NCBI GenBank assembly: GCA_022419385.1
Contig: JAJUBI010000005.1
Coordinates: 3,658,001 to 3,722,000 of the forward strand
Source of the DNA: Paraconiothyrium sp. Pb-2020
Lineage: Eukaryota; Ascomycota; Dothideomycetes; Pleosporales; Didymosphaeriaceae
Direction of reading: 5' to 3'
Length of the DNA stretch: 64,000 bases
The position numbers and the translations under genes were made by a program. Within the stretch, counting starts at the first letter, position 1; every line of letters starts with the position of its first letter. The notes below the pieces were generated by a model. That model saw nothing but the letters and a program-made list of their open reading frames with translations, was not told the origin of the DNA and did not search any database. Positions 11,199-21,844 of this stretch are shown in pieces.

Positions 11199-12656
11199 AT
11201 GAGGCTGCAGGCTATCTCAGATGTGCTGAACCCTATTTCGCCTCTAGCCAACCTCTCATTGTCGGCGCCACATAGGGTGCTGGTTGTGGGATGTGCTTAT
11301 GGTGGCCTCTCGGCAGTGGTTAATCTGCTCGATTGCGATAAAGGAAAGGCGAGGGAGAATTATTATCCTGAAGCTCCAAACTTCAAAGAACAGAGGAGCA
11401 AAAAGGGTGTGGAGATCACAGTCCTCGATGAGCGAGATGGCTATTGTACGTTGTTACCTTGCTCGGAGTGCTATCTATGCTACGTGTATTATCAGAACTA
11501 ATTGCGTGGTTTAGTTCACTCTGTCGGTGCGCCTCTCGCCCACACAGCACCGAAGCACACAGTCAACATGTGGAAGCGCTTCTCACACACCAATGAGCTT
11601 CGATCACAACGCAACCTGAACTTCAAGCACGGTTCGCTCAAACGGGTCGATCCCGAAGCTAAGGTTGCTGAGTGGCTGGATCGCAGTGGGAAGACCCAGC
11701 ACCAGGCGTACGATTACCTCATCATGGCCACTGGACTCAAGAGGCATTGGCCTGCCGTACCCAAGTCAGGTACATACGAGGAGTACTTGAAGGATGGCAA
11801 GGCCTTCATCTCGAAGATCGTAGGGGGTGACCCAAAAAGACCGCAGCAAGGTCGAAGAGTAGTTGTCATTGGTGCTGGGGCTGTGGGCATCGAGTTCGCT
11901 GGCGAGATCAAGACCTATTATCCCGGCATTGACGTTAAGCTTATCCATTCCCGCGACCAAGTCCTCTCATCTGAGCCGCTCCCTTTGGATGTGAAGGACA
12001 AGGTCAAGGACATCCTCGTGGAAGAAGGCGTCGAGGTTATCACTGGAAACCGCGCAGCCATCACTGAGCTGCCGGGTGGAGAATTCGAAGTCAAGCTCGC
12101 CAATGGAACTGTTCTTACCGCAGACTTCGTTATCGACTCCACACGAAAAGGCGAACCGACCACAGGTCCCCTCCCAGATGCGTGCCTCAACAAGGACAAG
12201 GAAATCAAGGTCAACCTAGATCTTTCCTTTCAAGACACGATCCCCAACGCTGCATCCCACTTCGGTGTCGGCGACGTGGTTGAATGGTCCGGCATTAAGC
12301 GCGCAGGCTCTGCGATGGTCATGGGACAGACCGCTGCTGTCAACATCTACGCCGACATCCTCAACTCAGAAAGGCCGAACGCACCGGCAGAAGAGCAATA
12401 CAGGCCGCTCAAGCTAAACAAGTGGGAGCCCGTTATCGGCATTGCAATTGGTAAGCAGTGCCTCACATGGGGCTCTGAGCCTGGCATGAAATATGGCGAA
12501 GAAGTCATGCAGGGCTACTTTGGCGATGATTTGGGTTGGGCCGGCAACTTGAAGTACATTGGGTTGACGGATGTCGAGGAAGAGAAGGAGCCTGAGAAGC
12601 CACAAGCTGTCAAGATGGGCGAAGTCGGAGTACAACAAATCAGTGCTGCGGCTTGA
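11199..12656 (+). CDS. AIF/AMID-type FAD- and NAD(P)-dependent oxidoreductase
   Basis: Two exons (11199-11445, 11515-12656; 69-nt intron, GTACGT, CTAAT branch, TTTAG) give 462 residues. The fold is a two-dinucleotide-binding disulfide-reductase type. An FAD-binding VLVVGCAYGGLSAV lies at about 27-40, where the usual GxGxxG has a Cys-Ala-Tyr variation. An ATG motif (YLIMATGLK) follows, then an NAD(P)-binding VVVIGAGAVGIEFAGE at about 198-213 and a C-terminal FGVGDVVEW segment that closes the FAD site. This arrangement is that of AIFM2/FSP1-like NADH oxidoreductases. Quinone reduction or a role in cell death is inferred from the family only. No mitochondrial presequence is evident. Confidence 0.85.
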
Positions 12657-12840
12657 TTGTGTTACGTTTCTTTCTCGGCGGCGCACGGAGTTTGAGCAAG
12701 GGATGGGATAGGGTATGGGAGGCTTACGATCCAATGTTACACTGGCATTCCTCGACTGATCAGCGGAACTATGACTTGTTTGTTTGCAACCCGTGGCTTT
12801 CGTCTATTTATGGGATTGGAGCTTCAAATTCTCTTCCTCT

Positions 12841-14037
12841 ATGTCATACATCATGTTTCAACTAATACTACAGGCTTTTCTCTGCTCTGTCGTTATCGCC
12901 CGTACCTTCTCCGACGATCTTTCCACATACACGACCAAAGTCTACCTCCCATATGCTTCCAAGTTCTCCTCAACCAAGACACCCACGATCAATGGTACCA
13001 TCGAGGGCAAGCCATTTGTGTTCCCGGTAGACACCAGCAGCACCGGCATCCTCATTGGCGCCCCGCAGCTCCCCACCATATCCAACACCACTGGTACACC
13101 CACCTATCAATATCTGAGCAAAATCCTCTACACCGGCCGCTTCGTGCGTCTCAACGTCACCTTCAGCGGCAAGAATAACACCGCCCGCTCCGAAGTTCTC
13201 GTCCACATCGTTGACAAAAGCATCTCGTGTCCGAAATACAATGTCGCGAAGAATACCGGAAAGTGTGAGGATACCAAAGCCAAAGTAAACGACGTCAGCA
13301 AAGTATTGACTTTGGGCGTCGGCTTCGGCCACAATCTCCCCAACAGCGGCCTCCCCTATGCCATCCCATCCCATAACCCCTTCCTCAACATCCGCGAAAT
13401 CAACGGTAACCAAACTGCCGACAAAGACTTCCGAAATGGGTATACGCTCTCAACAAGAGGGATATACCTCGGCTTAACGAGTATCAATACCGCGAAGTAC
13501 AACTGGGTGAAGCTAGACAAGGGCACCACCGGCGACTTCCGCGACTGGGCCAAAGTTCGCACGCAGTTCAAGATCGACGAGCAAGGCCCGTACAACGGGT
13601 CTGCATTCATTGATACTACCACCGGATACATGTATGTCCAGGCCTCGCCTGCAGGCTCTGTGCCCAACACCACCGTCGCAGACACCATCCACAAGCCTCT
13701 GAGCAAGAATAAGAAGCTCACGGTCGTGAAGCCCGGCACGCATCTTGAGTTCGGCTTCCCGACGGATCAAGACCAGGGTGGTGTCGCGGGGTATGATTTC
13801 AAAGTCGGCGACGAGAAGAAGGGCGTGCCGAAGTGGGTGTTTCCGACGAGGGTGGGGAGCGGGCCGCATGTGGTTATGGGGAGGAAGTTCTTAGAGGGGT
13901 TTACTGTTGCATTCGATGCAGCGGGGGGCCGATTTGGGTTCAAGTGTTTAGAGTGTGGGAAGGCGGAAAGTAAGAAGGTGGCAACTAAGAAGACATCCAG
14001 TGTGAGGAAGCTGGGTGCGAAGGGGGCGGGTGTGTAG
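12841..14037 (+). CDS. Secreted pepsin-fold (aspartic-protease-like) protein with altered active-site loops
   Basis: A single exon encodes 398 residues. The start at 12841 gives a clean signal peptide ending near IARTFS; the upstream codon at 12784 would bury it. Two Asp loops with pepsin-like spacing are visible: FPVDTSSTG (D64) and FIDTTTGYMYV (D258). The C-terminal VVMGRKFLEGFTVAFDAA followed by GGRFGF matches the strand that normally ends A1 peptidases. In both loops the Gly after Asp-Thr is replaced (Ser and Thr), although both catalytic Asp residues remain. The protein has several NxS/T sites and a Lys-rich tail. It may be a non-peptidase or a slow enzyme. The family assignment is by fold landmarks, not by overall identity. 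Confidence 0.6.
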   Translation: MSYIMFQLILQAFLCSVVIARTFSDDLSTYTTKVYLPYASKFSSTKTPTINGTIEGKPFVFPVDTSSTGILIGAPQLPTISNTTGTPTYQYLSKILYTGRFVRLNVTFSGKNNTARSEVLVHIVDKSISCPKYNVAKNTGKCEDTKAKVNDVSKVLTLGVGFGHNLPNSGLPYAIPSHNPFLNIREINGNQTADKDFRNGYTLSTRGIYLGLTSINTAKYNWVKLDKGTTGDFRDWAKVRTQFKIDEQGPYNGSAFIDTTTGYMYVQASPAGSVPNTTVADTIHKPLSKNKKLTVVKPGTHLEFGFPTDQDQGGVAGYDFKVGDEKKGVPKWVFPTRVGSGPHVVMGRKFLEGFTVAFDAAGGRFGFKCLECGKAESKKVATKKTSSVRKLGAKGAGV

Positions 14038-15707
14038 TTGTCGGTGCCGAAACAGGGGAAGGAAAGGGGAGGGTTCGCAAAAGTGGTGCATCCGTTCGCT
14101 CACGTGTTTGAGACTTTTTGGTCCTACCGCTATTCTTAATCTTTCTTGATCCTTCTTGGAGAGGTTTTACATACAAATTGACATTTATTGTTATGCTCGC
14201 ATCATGAATTATCGTACGCGTGGAACGAACTTGAGGACTGTGAAGACCTGTCAGCAATCATTACCGTAACAGCCTCGGGTTCTTGAGCGGTGCGCGTGCT
14301 GATGTCACAAGCGAATTGACCTTTCGTGGACGACGCGCAAACCATCAAGACCACTACGTGTGCGCTAGAACTCCGTGGTTCCTGTAATAACTAATTCAAC
14401 AAAGGAGGTTTAACCGTACCGACCTTGGTGTTGGGGTATCATGTCACGCCGGCACACGCAGTTTGAATTTTGGTTGACGGCTCGTGAGCCCACAGATGCT
14501 GACTTGGCCTGCTGAGCAGTATTTCGACTAGCAATCAAACATCACAGCACTCTCTGCACAGCACTCTCTGTAAACGTCGAATCGTCACGGCAACAAAACT
14601 CCCTCTAGTTCCAATATAAACAATATATATGTATACATATATATATATACATTGAGCATCTTCGAGTGAAGCAAACTTGCGACTTTGGGTTCACCCTCGC
14701 TTGCAGGTCAACACTTGGGTGCAAGGCGAAATCAATTCTTCCAGCAGCAGCAAGAACGCCATCTCGTACTTGCGGTACGGGCCTAAACACTAGGCCCTTA
14801 CTAACCTTTCAACGCCCACTACCTTGCGCAGTCGCTTTGCGCTCTGTAACCGCACGACCAAAGATCCCGCGCACCACTTGCAGCGTCTGAATACCTTGAA
14901 TAATACCCTGCACTCTTGTGTCCCACCATCCATAGAGGATATCAGCCTCCATGCACGCCGAGATGACTAAGTCCATAATTGGTTGGTCGCGCGCAAGCCC
15001 TCAGGAAAACTGTGGACAACCGCTGAAACATTTTGGCCCTGCTCGTTTGCGAACTGGAACGAAGAGTCATAGAAGATGATCAACTTGCCCTACGGTCACA
15101 TATACCGCACGGATTGCGTAATGGACTGGATCAACCACGCAACGAATACTTAAAATGCAAGATATTGCCTTGAATTACACTTGGGGAATTTGTCTATGAC
15201 GAGGAGAGGCTGACATGAACGATACCACCACGTCGCTTACGAAAGTCGGAAACCTAGACCTTCATCGAAGCCTTACAGCAAGTTCCTCATGCTCTAGACG
15301 CATGCTCCTGGTGCACGCTCCGGGCACTATATTGGGTATCTCTGTGTCCAATAATGAGAAGCATATCGAATTCCAAATGGCAGATGAAAATGTGACCTAT
15401 CTGAGCTGCTGGGATTCTGTCTCAGCAATGTCCATCCACGAGATGTTACAACCCCTAGCGGGGAGCACAACTATGAACTAGACAGATGAAAAGCATTGCC
15501 ATGGAACAACGGCCTGATCATTTGGTTGTTCTGCGACTGAGGCTTGTTCTTCAAGTTTGCAGCAAGCTAGACAAGCCGCTCACAGCCTCAGTAAGGCCCA
15601 AGATCGCCGTATTAATACGTGAGCCTGCGCGTCTCCTACTTAAAGGAATTGCTTGTCCTCTACTGAATCCGAGGAAATGAGATCCCGGGACCCCGGGAAG
15701 TCGTGGG
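14038..15707. other. No gene recognised
   Basis: No coding segment could be supported. The stretch contains an AT dinucleotide tract (listed separately) and paired CCCGGG sites near 15683-15699, just ahead of the RRM copy 1 promoter. Confidence 0.5.
14623..14652. repeat. AT/GTAC microsatellite
   Basis: About 30 bp of alternating A and T, with a central GTATAC, is near self-complementary. Confidence 0.8.
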
Positions 15708-16075
15708 CACGTGATGCGTCCTTTCATGTCCGCCCCACTTTTATCCGGTCAAGGTGATTGGCGAAACCTACTGCCAGCTTACAGTCTTGGTTCATGCTTT
15801 TAGCGCAATTCTCAAGTTTCTGCAGAGACTATATATACCTTCGCATCATTTACACCCCAAATTTACCCGCGTCGTTCGAGACTTCAACACCTGTGAGATA
15901 TAATAGACAATCCAGACACACCAACAGTACCTGCGCCTGCATAAATCTATCCTCAGGTCTTACAGAAAATCAGACTTGACCTCGATCATTACTTGTTCCT
16001 GTAAGAATTCAACCCCTTACTAGTGCTTCGGTTCAAAACAGATACTGACACAATCGCGCAGCAGCACTTCTAAGA
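15708..16075 (+). promoter_or_regulatory. Promoter and 5' UTR intron of RRM copy 1
   Basis: A CACGTG box lies at 15708-15713, a TATATATA box at 15830-15837, and a probable 5' UTR intron at 16001-16061 (GTAAGA, TACTGAC branch, GCGCAG). The order and spacing are the same as upstream of RRM copy 2, so this region was probably duplicated with the gene. Confidence 0.5.
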
Positions 16076-17344
16076 ATGTCGCAGCTCGCGCAGTCTACTC
16101 TTGTACTCATGTCCAACATGCCGGACGGCACCGAGCCGGCCTGGATCTGGAAGTCCCTTCTCTGCCGTGAGTTCGGAGATAAGGTGAAGGAGGTCGAGAT
16201 GGTCTATGACTTCTACGTCCACACAGATACGCCCGCAACTGCTCAAGCCATTGCCACACACACGCTTTAATGGAACTGGCTGTGGTGAGAAGTCCCATCT
16301 CTACAAGAAGGCGATCGCCGTGAAAGTCGTGCCCGTGACAGAAGCACCCGACAAGAGCCGTGTGCATCTACGCCTCACAGACTTCCTGCGCACGGAGGCA
16401 GCTATGCCGCGCACAAAGACTGTGCTAGTCCATGGGTTACCTCGCGGCCACCCCACAAGGCTGCCGTCAAGGCGATGTGTGACCAGATCACCGATGACTG
16501 GAATGTCAACGACGACCCTGCACTTGGTCCAATCACCAAGGATCTCTGCCCTATAGTTCTGCACATCAAGATGGATGTTATGACGAATGATGCCTTGGTG
16601 CGGTTCAGTTCACGGGAGGTCGCCGATGAAATGGTTGCAGTGTTCAACGGCGGTTTCTGGAACAACAACATCACATACGCTGAGTGCGTTCCCGACAGCC
16701 AGCTCGACGACTTGATGGCAGACAGCACGAATCAAGGTGCCACTGCCAAGCTATTCATCGGTGGTGTCAAGCCAGGCGCATCGATCAACGATATTCGAGA
16801 CCTCTTCCACCCCCATGTTCCAAAGGACATTCACATGGCTCCCGGTGGTCGTCGCTTCGCCTTTGTCTTCTTGCCCACGAGTGCTGCCGAGAAGCTTCTC
16901 AACGATTTCCCTCATGGCAAGCACCATGGCGACTAGGTCTACCACGTCACGTACGCAGACAAGAAGGGAAAGGCCAACACACGAAAGACGCCTGAGTTTT
17001 ATCAAGCTCCTGTGCCGATCACCTGGGGGGCCCTCGCTGCTGCCGCAAAAAGCAGCTCCACCACGGAGGCCAGCAACGTTGGAGAGAAGGATGTCGCTGC
17101 CAGCATTGACACACAGGCACCAGCCATAAGCACGGTACGCCTCACCGGCCTCGCCTTCAGAACAAGCGAGACCCTAGTCCGGGACTTCTGCGAGAAGCAC
17201 AATGTCTACCCCCAGGAATTCAACGTCGGCAACGGCCCAACAACGATAAAGTTCACGAGCTCTCGAGATGCAGATCACGCTGCTCTGATTCTCAACCAGA
17301 AGAAGATCCAGAAGAAGAAGATCGGCGCGGTCAAAGTGGACTAG
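16076..17344 (+). pseudogene. RRM-repeat RNA-binding protein, copy 1 (inactivated)
   Basis: This is the first of three tandem paralogues. Aligned to copies 2 and 3 it keeps all four regions: degenerate RRMs 1 and 2, the best RRM (KLFIGGVKPGAS and RRFAFVFL as RNP2 and RNP1), and the C-terminal RRM (TVRLTGLAFRTSE). Three lesions break it. The first is a frame change at a CA run (16255-16263). The second is an apparent 1-nt loss in a C run (16451-16454). The third is a TAG at 16934-16936, where the paralogues have Trp (GGW/DGW). Between lesions the coding sequence is well preserved, so inactivation looks recent. Copies 2 and 3 have no introns here, so splicing does not explain the breaks. The promoter is retained and the locus may still be transcribed. 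Confidence 0.85.
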
Positions 17345-18278
17345 CTTTCGTCTCTATATTCTATAGCGTCGCTCGGCGAATATTGGCGACATTTGCGCAT
17401 AGAACGGAGATTGTTGTTTCAGGTGTTCGCATCCTTTGTGTGTACATAATCGAACAAGGCCTTGATCGATGAGTACAAAGGCTCGGCATCAAGTTAGAAT
17501 AGCATGGGACTTCTTCCTTCGGGTATTTGCGTGTATTCACGAGGTCATAGGTAGCATATAGCGAATGAGTGCTCATTCTGGGTCGACAGTATCTCTTGGC
17601 TCGAAGCGTGAAAAGGCTAGCATAAGTGACTGTTTATATCGCTTCAACGACTAACAGAACGAATTATCGAAGTCTCGGTCAGCTTAATGTTACGAATACT
17701 GCTCTAATTGTCCACTAGAACCTATGTCATGTACATAGTCCATAGATTTTCCATGATTCAAACGTAGTCGCAAAGTTTGGTACTGGTGGGCCTATCGTCC
17801 CCCAATACCAGACTTGGGAATGTGATCTGGACCATAACCATAGTTACCTCACCTTTTGCCTTGATTAGCGATATACTCACGTCTTGGGAGTTATTCTTGA
17901 CAGAAATTACCAAGGCATAGATATATGTGCCTTGAACATTGCTACTCGATTGCAATCGAATGACGTGGCACCAAATGGGAAGAATCGCGACAAATTTGAC
18001 TCGCAAGTTAGCCGGATTGCTTGTAGTATTGATGATAATCGTTTGAAGATTCTTGGTGGTCTTTGTTTCATTTGCTGGCTGATTGTGACGAGAACCTTGT
18101 TTTGGCTCGGTTAAGGGACGCTGGAGGTGAAAACTTTGGCGCAACCGTTGTTAAGTGCGTCTACACCACATACATAAGTGATGTGGGACCTCCTCTTCTC
18201 AATATTGTCTACATTGATATAGAGCAATGTTCCTGCGACCTGTGTTCTGGCGAGATCAAAGTGTAAAGTTGAGACGCG
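17345..18278. other. No gene recognised
   Basis: This is AT-richer spacer between RRM copies 1 and 2. The opposing small frames at 17758-18144 and 17884-18114 lack any motif. Confidence 0.5.
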
Positions 18279-18602
18279 CACGTGACGCGCGCCTTCACTG
18301 TTACCCTGGGCACAAGCCTCCCCACTTCGCTAGCTTCAGAAGCTCAAGCCATGGAAACTTTTCAACTTATATAAACCATATTGATCTATGCCCTCCCGTC
18401 TCCCACCTCGGCCACCCAGCACTTCGCGCAGCACGTCGACACGCTGAACACCCATTCTCTTCCTAAATTACGAAAGCTTCACCCTTCCTCCCAAAGAAAT
18501 CTCGTAGACGCGACATACATCGTAGGTTCATTGGCACACATCTCCCGTAACATTACTATGCGCATACTGATCCCCAGTGTCCTAAGCAGTTTTCCAATCA
18601 CG
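18279..18602 (+). promoter_or_regulatory. Promoter and 5' UTR intron of RRM copy 2
   Basis: A CACGTG box (18279-18284) sits inside a GC-rich near-palindrome. A TATATAAA box follows at 18368-18375. A probable 5' UTR intron begins at 18522 (GTAGGT) and ends at 18576 or 18589, with an ATACTGAT branch. The intron explains why the reading frame is open upstream of the true start, so I do not use the frame from 18381. Confidence 0.5.
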
Positions 18603-20042
18603 ATGCTTGATCTTACTCAGTGCACGCTGGTCAAGATGACCAACATGCCTTACGACGCAGCGCCAGCTTGGATCTTCACGAATATGCTGGGTCGCAGCCT
18701 CGCCATCAAGGAGATTGCGCTGGCTGCCGGCGATTATTACTGCTACGTCGACACCCCAGCTGATGCTCAGTGTATCGTGACCAAGTTCAACGACCACGGC
18801 GTTCTGGAAGAATACCCTCATGCTTACAAAGTGATCGGTATTGTTGTCGTCCCTATGGTGGAAGCTCCTGCTGCTAATATTGTTCGTCTTCGACTGACCG
18901 ACTTCTTGCGTACTGAGGAGAACATGCCTCGTACGAAGACCGTCCAGTTTCGTGGGTTGCCACGCAAACACCCTGGGCGCGCCATCATGGAGATGTCTGA
19001 GAAGCGCTTTAATTGCTCTCAGGACCTGGATGACGACTTGTATCTCACTGATGATGCGAACACCGACACCGACCCTCATGTCGTGAAAATGGAGGCCCAT
19101 GACGGCAAGGCGCTCGTGCGATTCTCATCCAAGGATGCCGCTGCTGAGATGGTCTCAGAGTACAACGGTAGCTTTTGGAAGAACCGCGTCGTGTATGTTG
19201 AATGCGTTGCTGATAGCGAGATGGATAACATCATCCAAGCTAAGGTATCGACGGGCAAGCAGACCAAGCTTTTCATCCCAAAGGTGAAACCTGGTGCTTC
19301 CAAAGAGAATATCCGCGCGGTATTTGCACCCTATGAGTGTCAAGACATCCAGATGCCGCCTGGTAAGCCCTTCGCTTTCGTCTTCATGTACCGAGATGCA
19401 GCTACCCGGTTCTCTAATGCACTTGAGAAGCCGAACGGAAAGTATCATGATGGATGGTTTTGGGTTATCAAATCTGATAAGAAGAAGTCAGAGGGAAAGG
19501 CCGGTCCTGCGGTGCCGGACCACAAGTACCAGGTTACGCCGGTTTCCGGACCTGTTCGCAATGATGCAGGTGCGACGGACATCACCTACGGTATCTCTCA
19601 CTTGTCGGTCACTGTCAAAAACAGCATTTCTACCCTGAACGCTTCGACCAGCACCAAAAATACTTCTGACGGCCACCAGGCCCTTGTCAATGGTGACCGG
19701 AATTGGGCTTTCAAGACGGAGATCGCCTACGAGAGCACCGTAACTGTCCCGAAGACTTCTGCCAGCAATCAGTGTGATTTGAAGGCTTCTGAGCAACGCA
19801 GAGGGCAGTCTACTCCAGAGGCTGCCAACAAGATCCGCGTGACCGGAATCCCTCGTTCTACCACCGAGGCACAAGTGCGCAAGTTCTTCGATGGCTACCC
19901 AGTCGAAGAGATCGTTCTGAACCAGGGTACGGCGATGGTGACGATGACTAGTCAGCAAAAGGCAGAGGAGGCGCAGTTGGTCCTGAACAACAGCAAGCGC
20001 CACAAGCTCCTAGGCAAGAAGGTCACTTGTGTCTTGCTCTAG
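18603..20042 (+). CDS. RRM-repeat RNA-binding protein, copy 2
   Basis: A single exon encodes 479 residues. I chose the ATG at 18603 because its product (MLDLTQCTLVKMTNMP) aligns with the starts of copies 1 and 3. It contains four RRM-like units: two degenerate ones in the first half (the second begins at TKTVQFRGLP), a third with RNP2-like KLFIPKVKPGAS and RNP1-like KPFAFVFM, and a last one after a Ser/Thr-rich linker (KIRVTGIPRSTTE). An acidic stretch (DDDLYLTDDANTDTD) interrupts RRM 2. RRMs bind single-stranded RNA. The target and process are unknown, and I do not recognise this as a named conserved RNA-binding protein. The family appears to be lineage-specific. Confidence 0.8.
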   Translation: MLDLTQCTLVKMTNMPYDAAPAWIFTNMLGRSLAIKEIALAAGDYYCYVDTPADAQCIVTKFNDHGVLEEYPHAYKVIGIVVVPMVEAPAANIVRLRLTDFLRTEENMPRTKTVQFRGLPRKHPGRAIMEMSEKRFNCSQDLDDDLYLTDDANTDTDPHVVKMEAHDGKALVRFSSKDAAAEMVSEYNGSFWKNRVVYVECVADSEMDNIIQAKVSTGKQTKLFIPKVKPGASKENIRAVFAPYECQDIQMPPGKPFAFVFMYRDAATRFSNALEKPNGKYHDGWFWVIKSDKKKSEGKAGPAVPDHKYQVTPVSGPVRNDAGATDITYGISHLSVTVKNSISTLNASTSTKNTSDGHQALVNGDRNWAFKTEIAYESTVTVPKTSASNQCDLKASEQRRGQSTPEAANKIRVTGIPRSTTEAQVRKFFDGYPVEEIVLNQGTAMVTMTSQQKAEEAQLVLNNSKRHKLLGKKVTCVLL

Positions 20043-21272
20043 GCCACTTGTTTAATGAAAGACTAGGCAATGTTGGCACCGTTATGAACGCGGCAGCTCA
20101 CACTTTCGCCTGCTCAATCCGACGAAACTGTTTTATGCAGCCCCACCCAGATCATATAGATCATAAGTAGCATAAAGTAAATAAAAACTTCATGCGAATA
20201 TGCAAGTGGCGATCTGGATCTGTGTTGTGATAAATGCCGTCCTACTCACAGCAATGACAGTCAAAGTCTTGCCCACCCCAACTCTTCTGGTATATAGCTA
20301 GCACCATTAGTTGGCGTCGGGCACGCTCTGACCAGACCAAATTTGCACGTCTGTATTGAAGGACTTATCGCCAGTGTCCATCGTTCTTCCATCGCGGATC
20401 TACCTCAATTTCCACCAAGCATCGTCTATACCTAAATGCAAGAAAGAGATATGATATTCCCGAGGTCTTGCTCCTTTGGAATACTTTCCGACTCGCTAGG
20501 ACAATCATTTCGGTCGGCGCTCCGTAGTCTTTGTAAACAATGGTCTCGCCGCCCTCTCCTCCGATATTCGGCCATACAATCATGCAGTCGCCGAGAATTG
20601 GGCGAGAAGTTATTCACCCGGCCTTCGTTCAATCTCCATTCATATCTCCAATCGCTTTTTCCACCACTATAAGTTGCTGCAAGCCGAGCGCCTCCGACTT
20701 ACTGTTGGTCGCGCGACGAAGATAGCCATCCATCAAGCCTACCAACCATATGGTTACACTGAGGCGAGTTCCGACGCCTATATCAATGATATTACAGGAT
20801 CCCAGAGTCGCACCCATGTGCCACCGCGTTGCGGGGTAATTGGCTATCGCAGCCTGCCTATTCTGTATAAGCGCTCAATGTCTCCTCGGGCCAAGCGCCG
20901 CGTTTCACCATAGCCCCCATCTACTCCCAGCGGTGCCGGCCACCCTTATCGACACGGCTTTTGGTCGCTGCACACGTGTAGACCTACCTATTGTATACCT
21001 GCCATTTCAAGGAATATAAGTCCGTCGATCATGCAGGGCCACCAAGGACTAGGAAATACGCTTACGCGTCGATCATTACGAAGGCCAATGATAACGGGGC
21101 GTGTTGAAAGGTGGGTGCATGTGATTGGCTGATCAATCGGGTGCTTTCTTCCGCTTGAGGGGCCCTTCACGGTATGGATGTAAGCCAGGAACGGCCTGTT
21201 TACTGGATGCATACACCCAGGTACCCACCAATCATCTTGCATCTAAGGAAAAAGAGAGGTCGCTCTGAGCAG
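20043..21272. other. No gene recognised
   Basis: This is spacer between RRM copy 2 and the ribonuclease gene. Several short opposing frames exist, none with a motif. Confidence 0.5.
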
Positions 21273-21278
21273 TATATA
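21273..21278 (+). promoter_or_regulatory. TATA box of the ribonuclease gene
   Basis: TATATA lies about 120 bp ahead of the start codon at 21395 and is followed by a pyrimidine-rich leader, the usual arrangement for a highly expressed secreted fungal protein. Confidence 0.5.
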
Positions 21279-21394
21279 GATGGGCTATCCCAACGTACCT
21301 GGCTCTCGGTAGGCATTCGAGGAACATTCACTCAGCTCCAGTCGTTCTACTATCATTCACTTCTTGTGTTTTACACCATCAGACAACCATCAAG

Positions 21395-21844
21395 ATGTTC
21401 GGCTCAGTCAAGCTTGTTTCCCTCCTGGCCCTCGTTGCCTCCGCTGTTGCCCTTCCCGCCGAGCTCGACAAGCGCGCCGCTGCAAAGTGCGGCAGCGTCA
21501 GCTACACGGCCGCTGCTGTCAACGCTGCCTCCCAGAAGGCGTGCTCGTACTACCAGGCCGGTACCCAGGTCGGCTCCAACGACTACCCCCACACCTTCAA
21601 CAACAACGAGGGTTTCTCATTCGCTGTCTCTGGTCCTTACCTTGAGTTCCCCATTCTCTCCAGCGGTGCTCTTTACACCGGCGGTAAGTGCCACACTTTT
21701 ATGTGTTGTCAGGAAGCCTTTGATACTAACGATCTAACAGGATCCCCGGGAGCTGACCGCGTTGTCATCAACACTTCTTGCAAGCAGGCTGGTGCCATTA
21801 CCCACACTGGAGCTAGCGGAAACAACTTCGTCAAGTGCACTTAA
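21395..21844 (+). CDS. Secreted guanyl-specific ribonuclease (RNase T1/N1 family)
   Basis: This extracellular enzyme cleaves RNA 3' to guanosine through a cyclic phosphate. Two exons (21395-21683, 21741-21844; 57-nt intron, GTAAGT, CTAAC branch) give 130 residues: a signal peptide, a short propeptide ending in the Kex2-type site DKR, then a roughly 104-residue mature domain. The catalytic set is complete: Tyr and His in DYPH, Glu in LEFPILSSG, Arg in PGADRVV and His in THTGASGNNF. It lies between RRM copies 2 and 3 on the same strand. I see no reason beyond position to link them. Confidence 0.93.
   Translation: MFGSVKLVSLLALVASAVALPAELDKRAAAKCGSVSYTAAAVNAASQKACSYYQAGTQVGSNDYPHTFNNNEGFSFAVSGPYLEFPILSSGALYTGGKCHTFMCCQEAFDTNDLTGSPGADRVVINTSCKQAGAITHTGASGNNFVKCT

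Noticed and set aside
18381..18602. Upstream extension of RRM copy 2 to an ATG at 18381
   Set aside because: The extra 74 residues do not align with copies 1 or 3, and the stretch contains a probable 5' UTR intron; the extension is open by chance.
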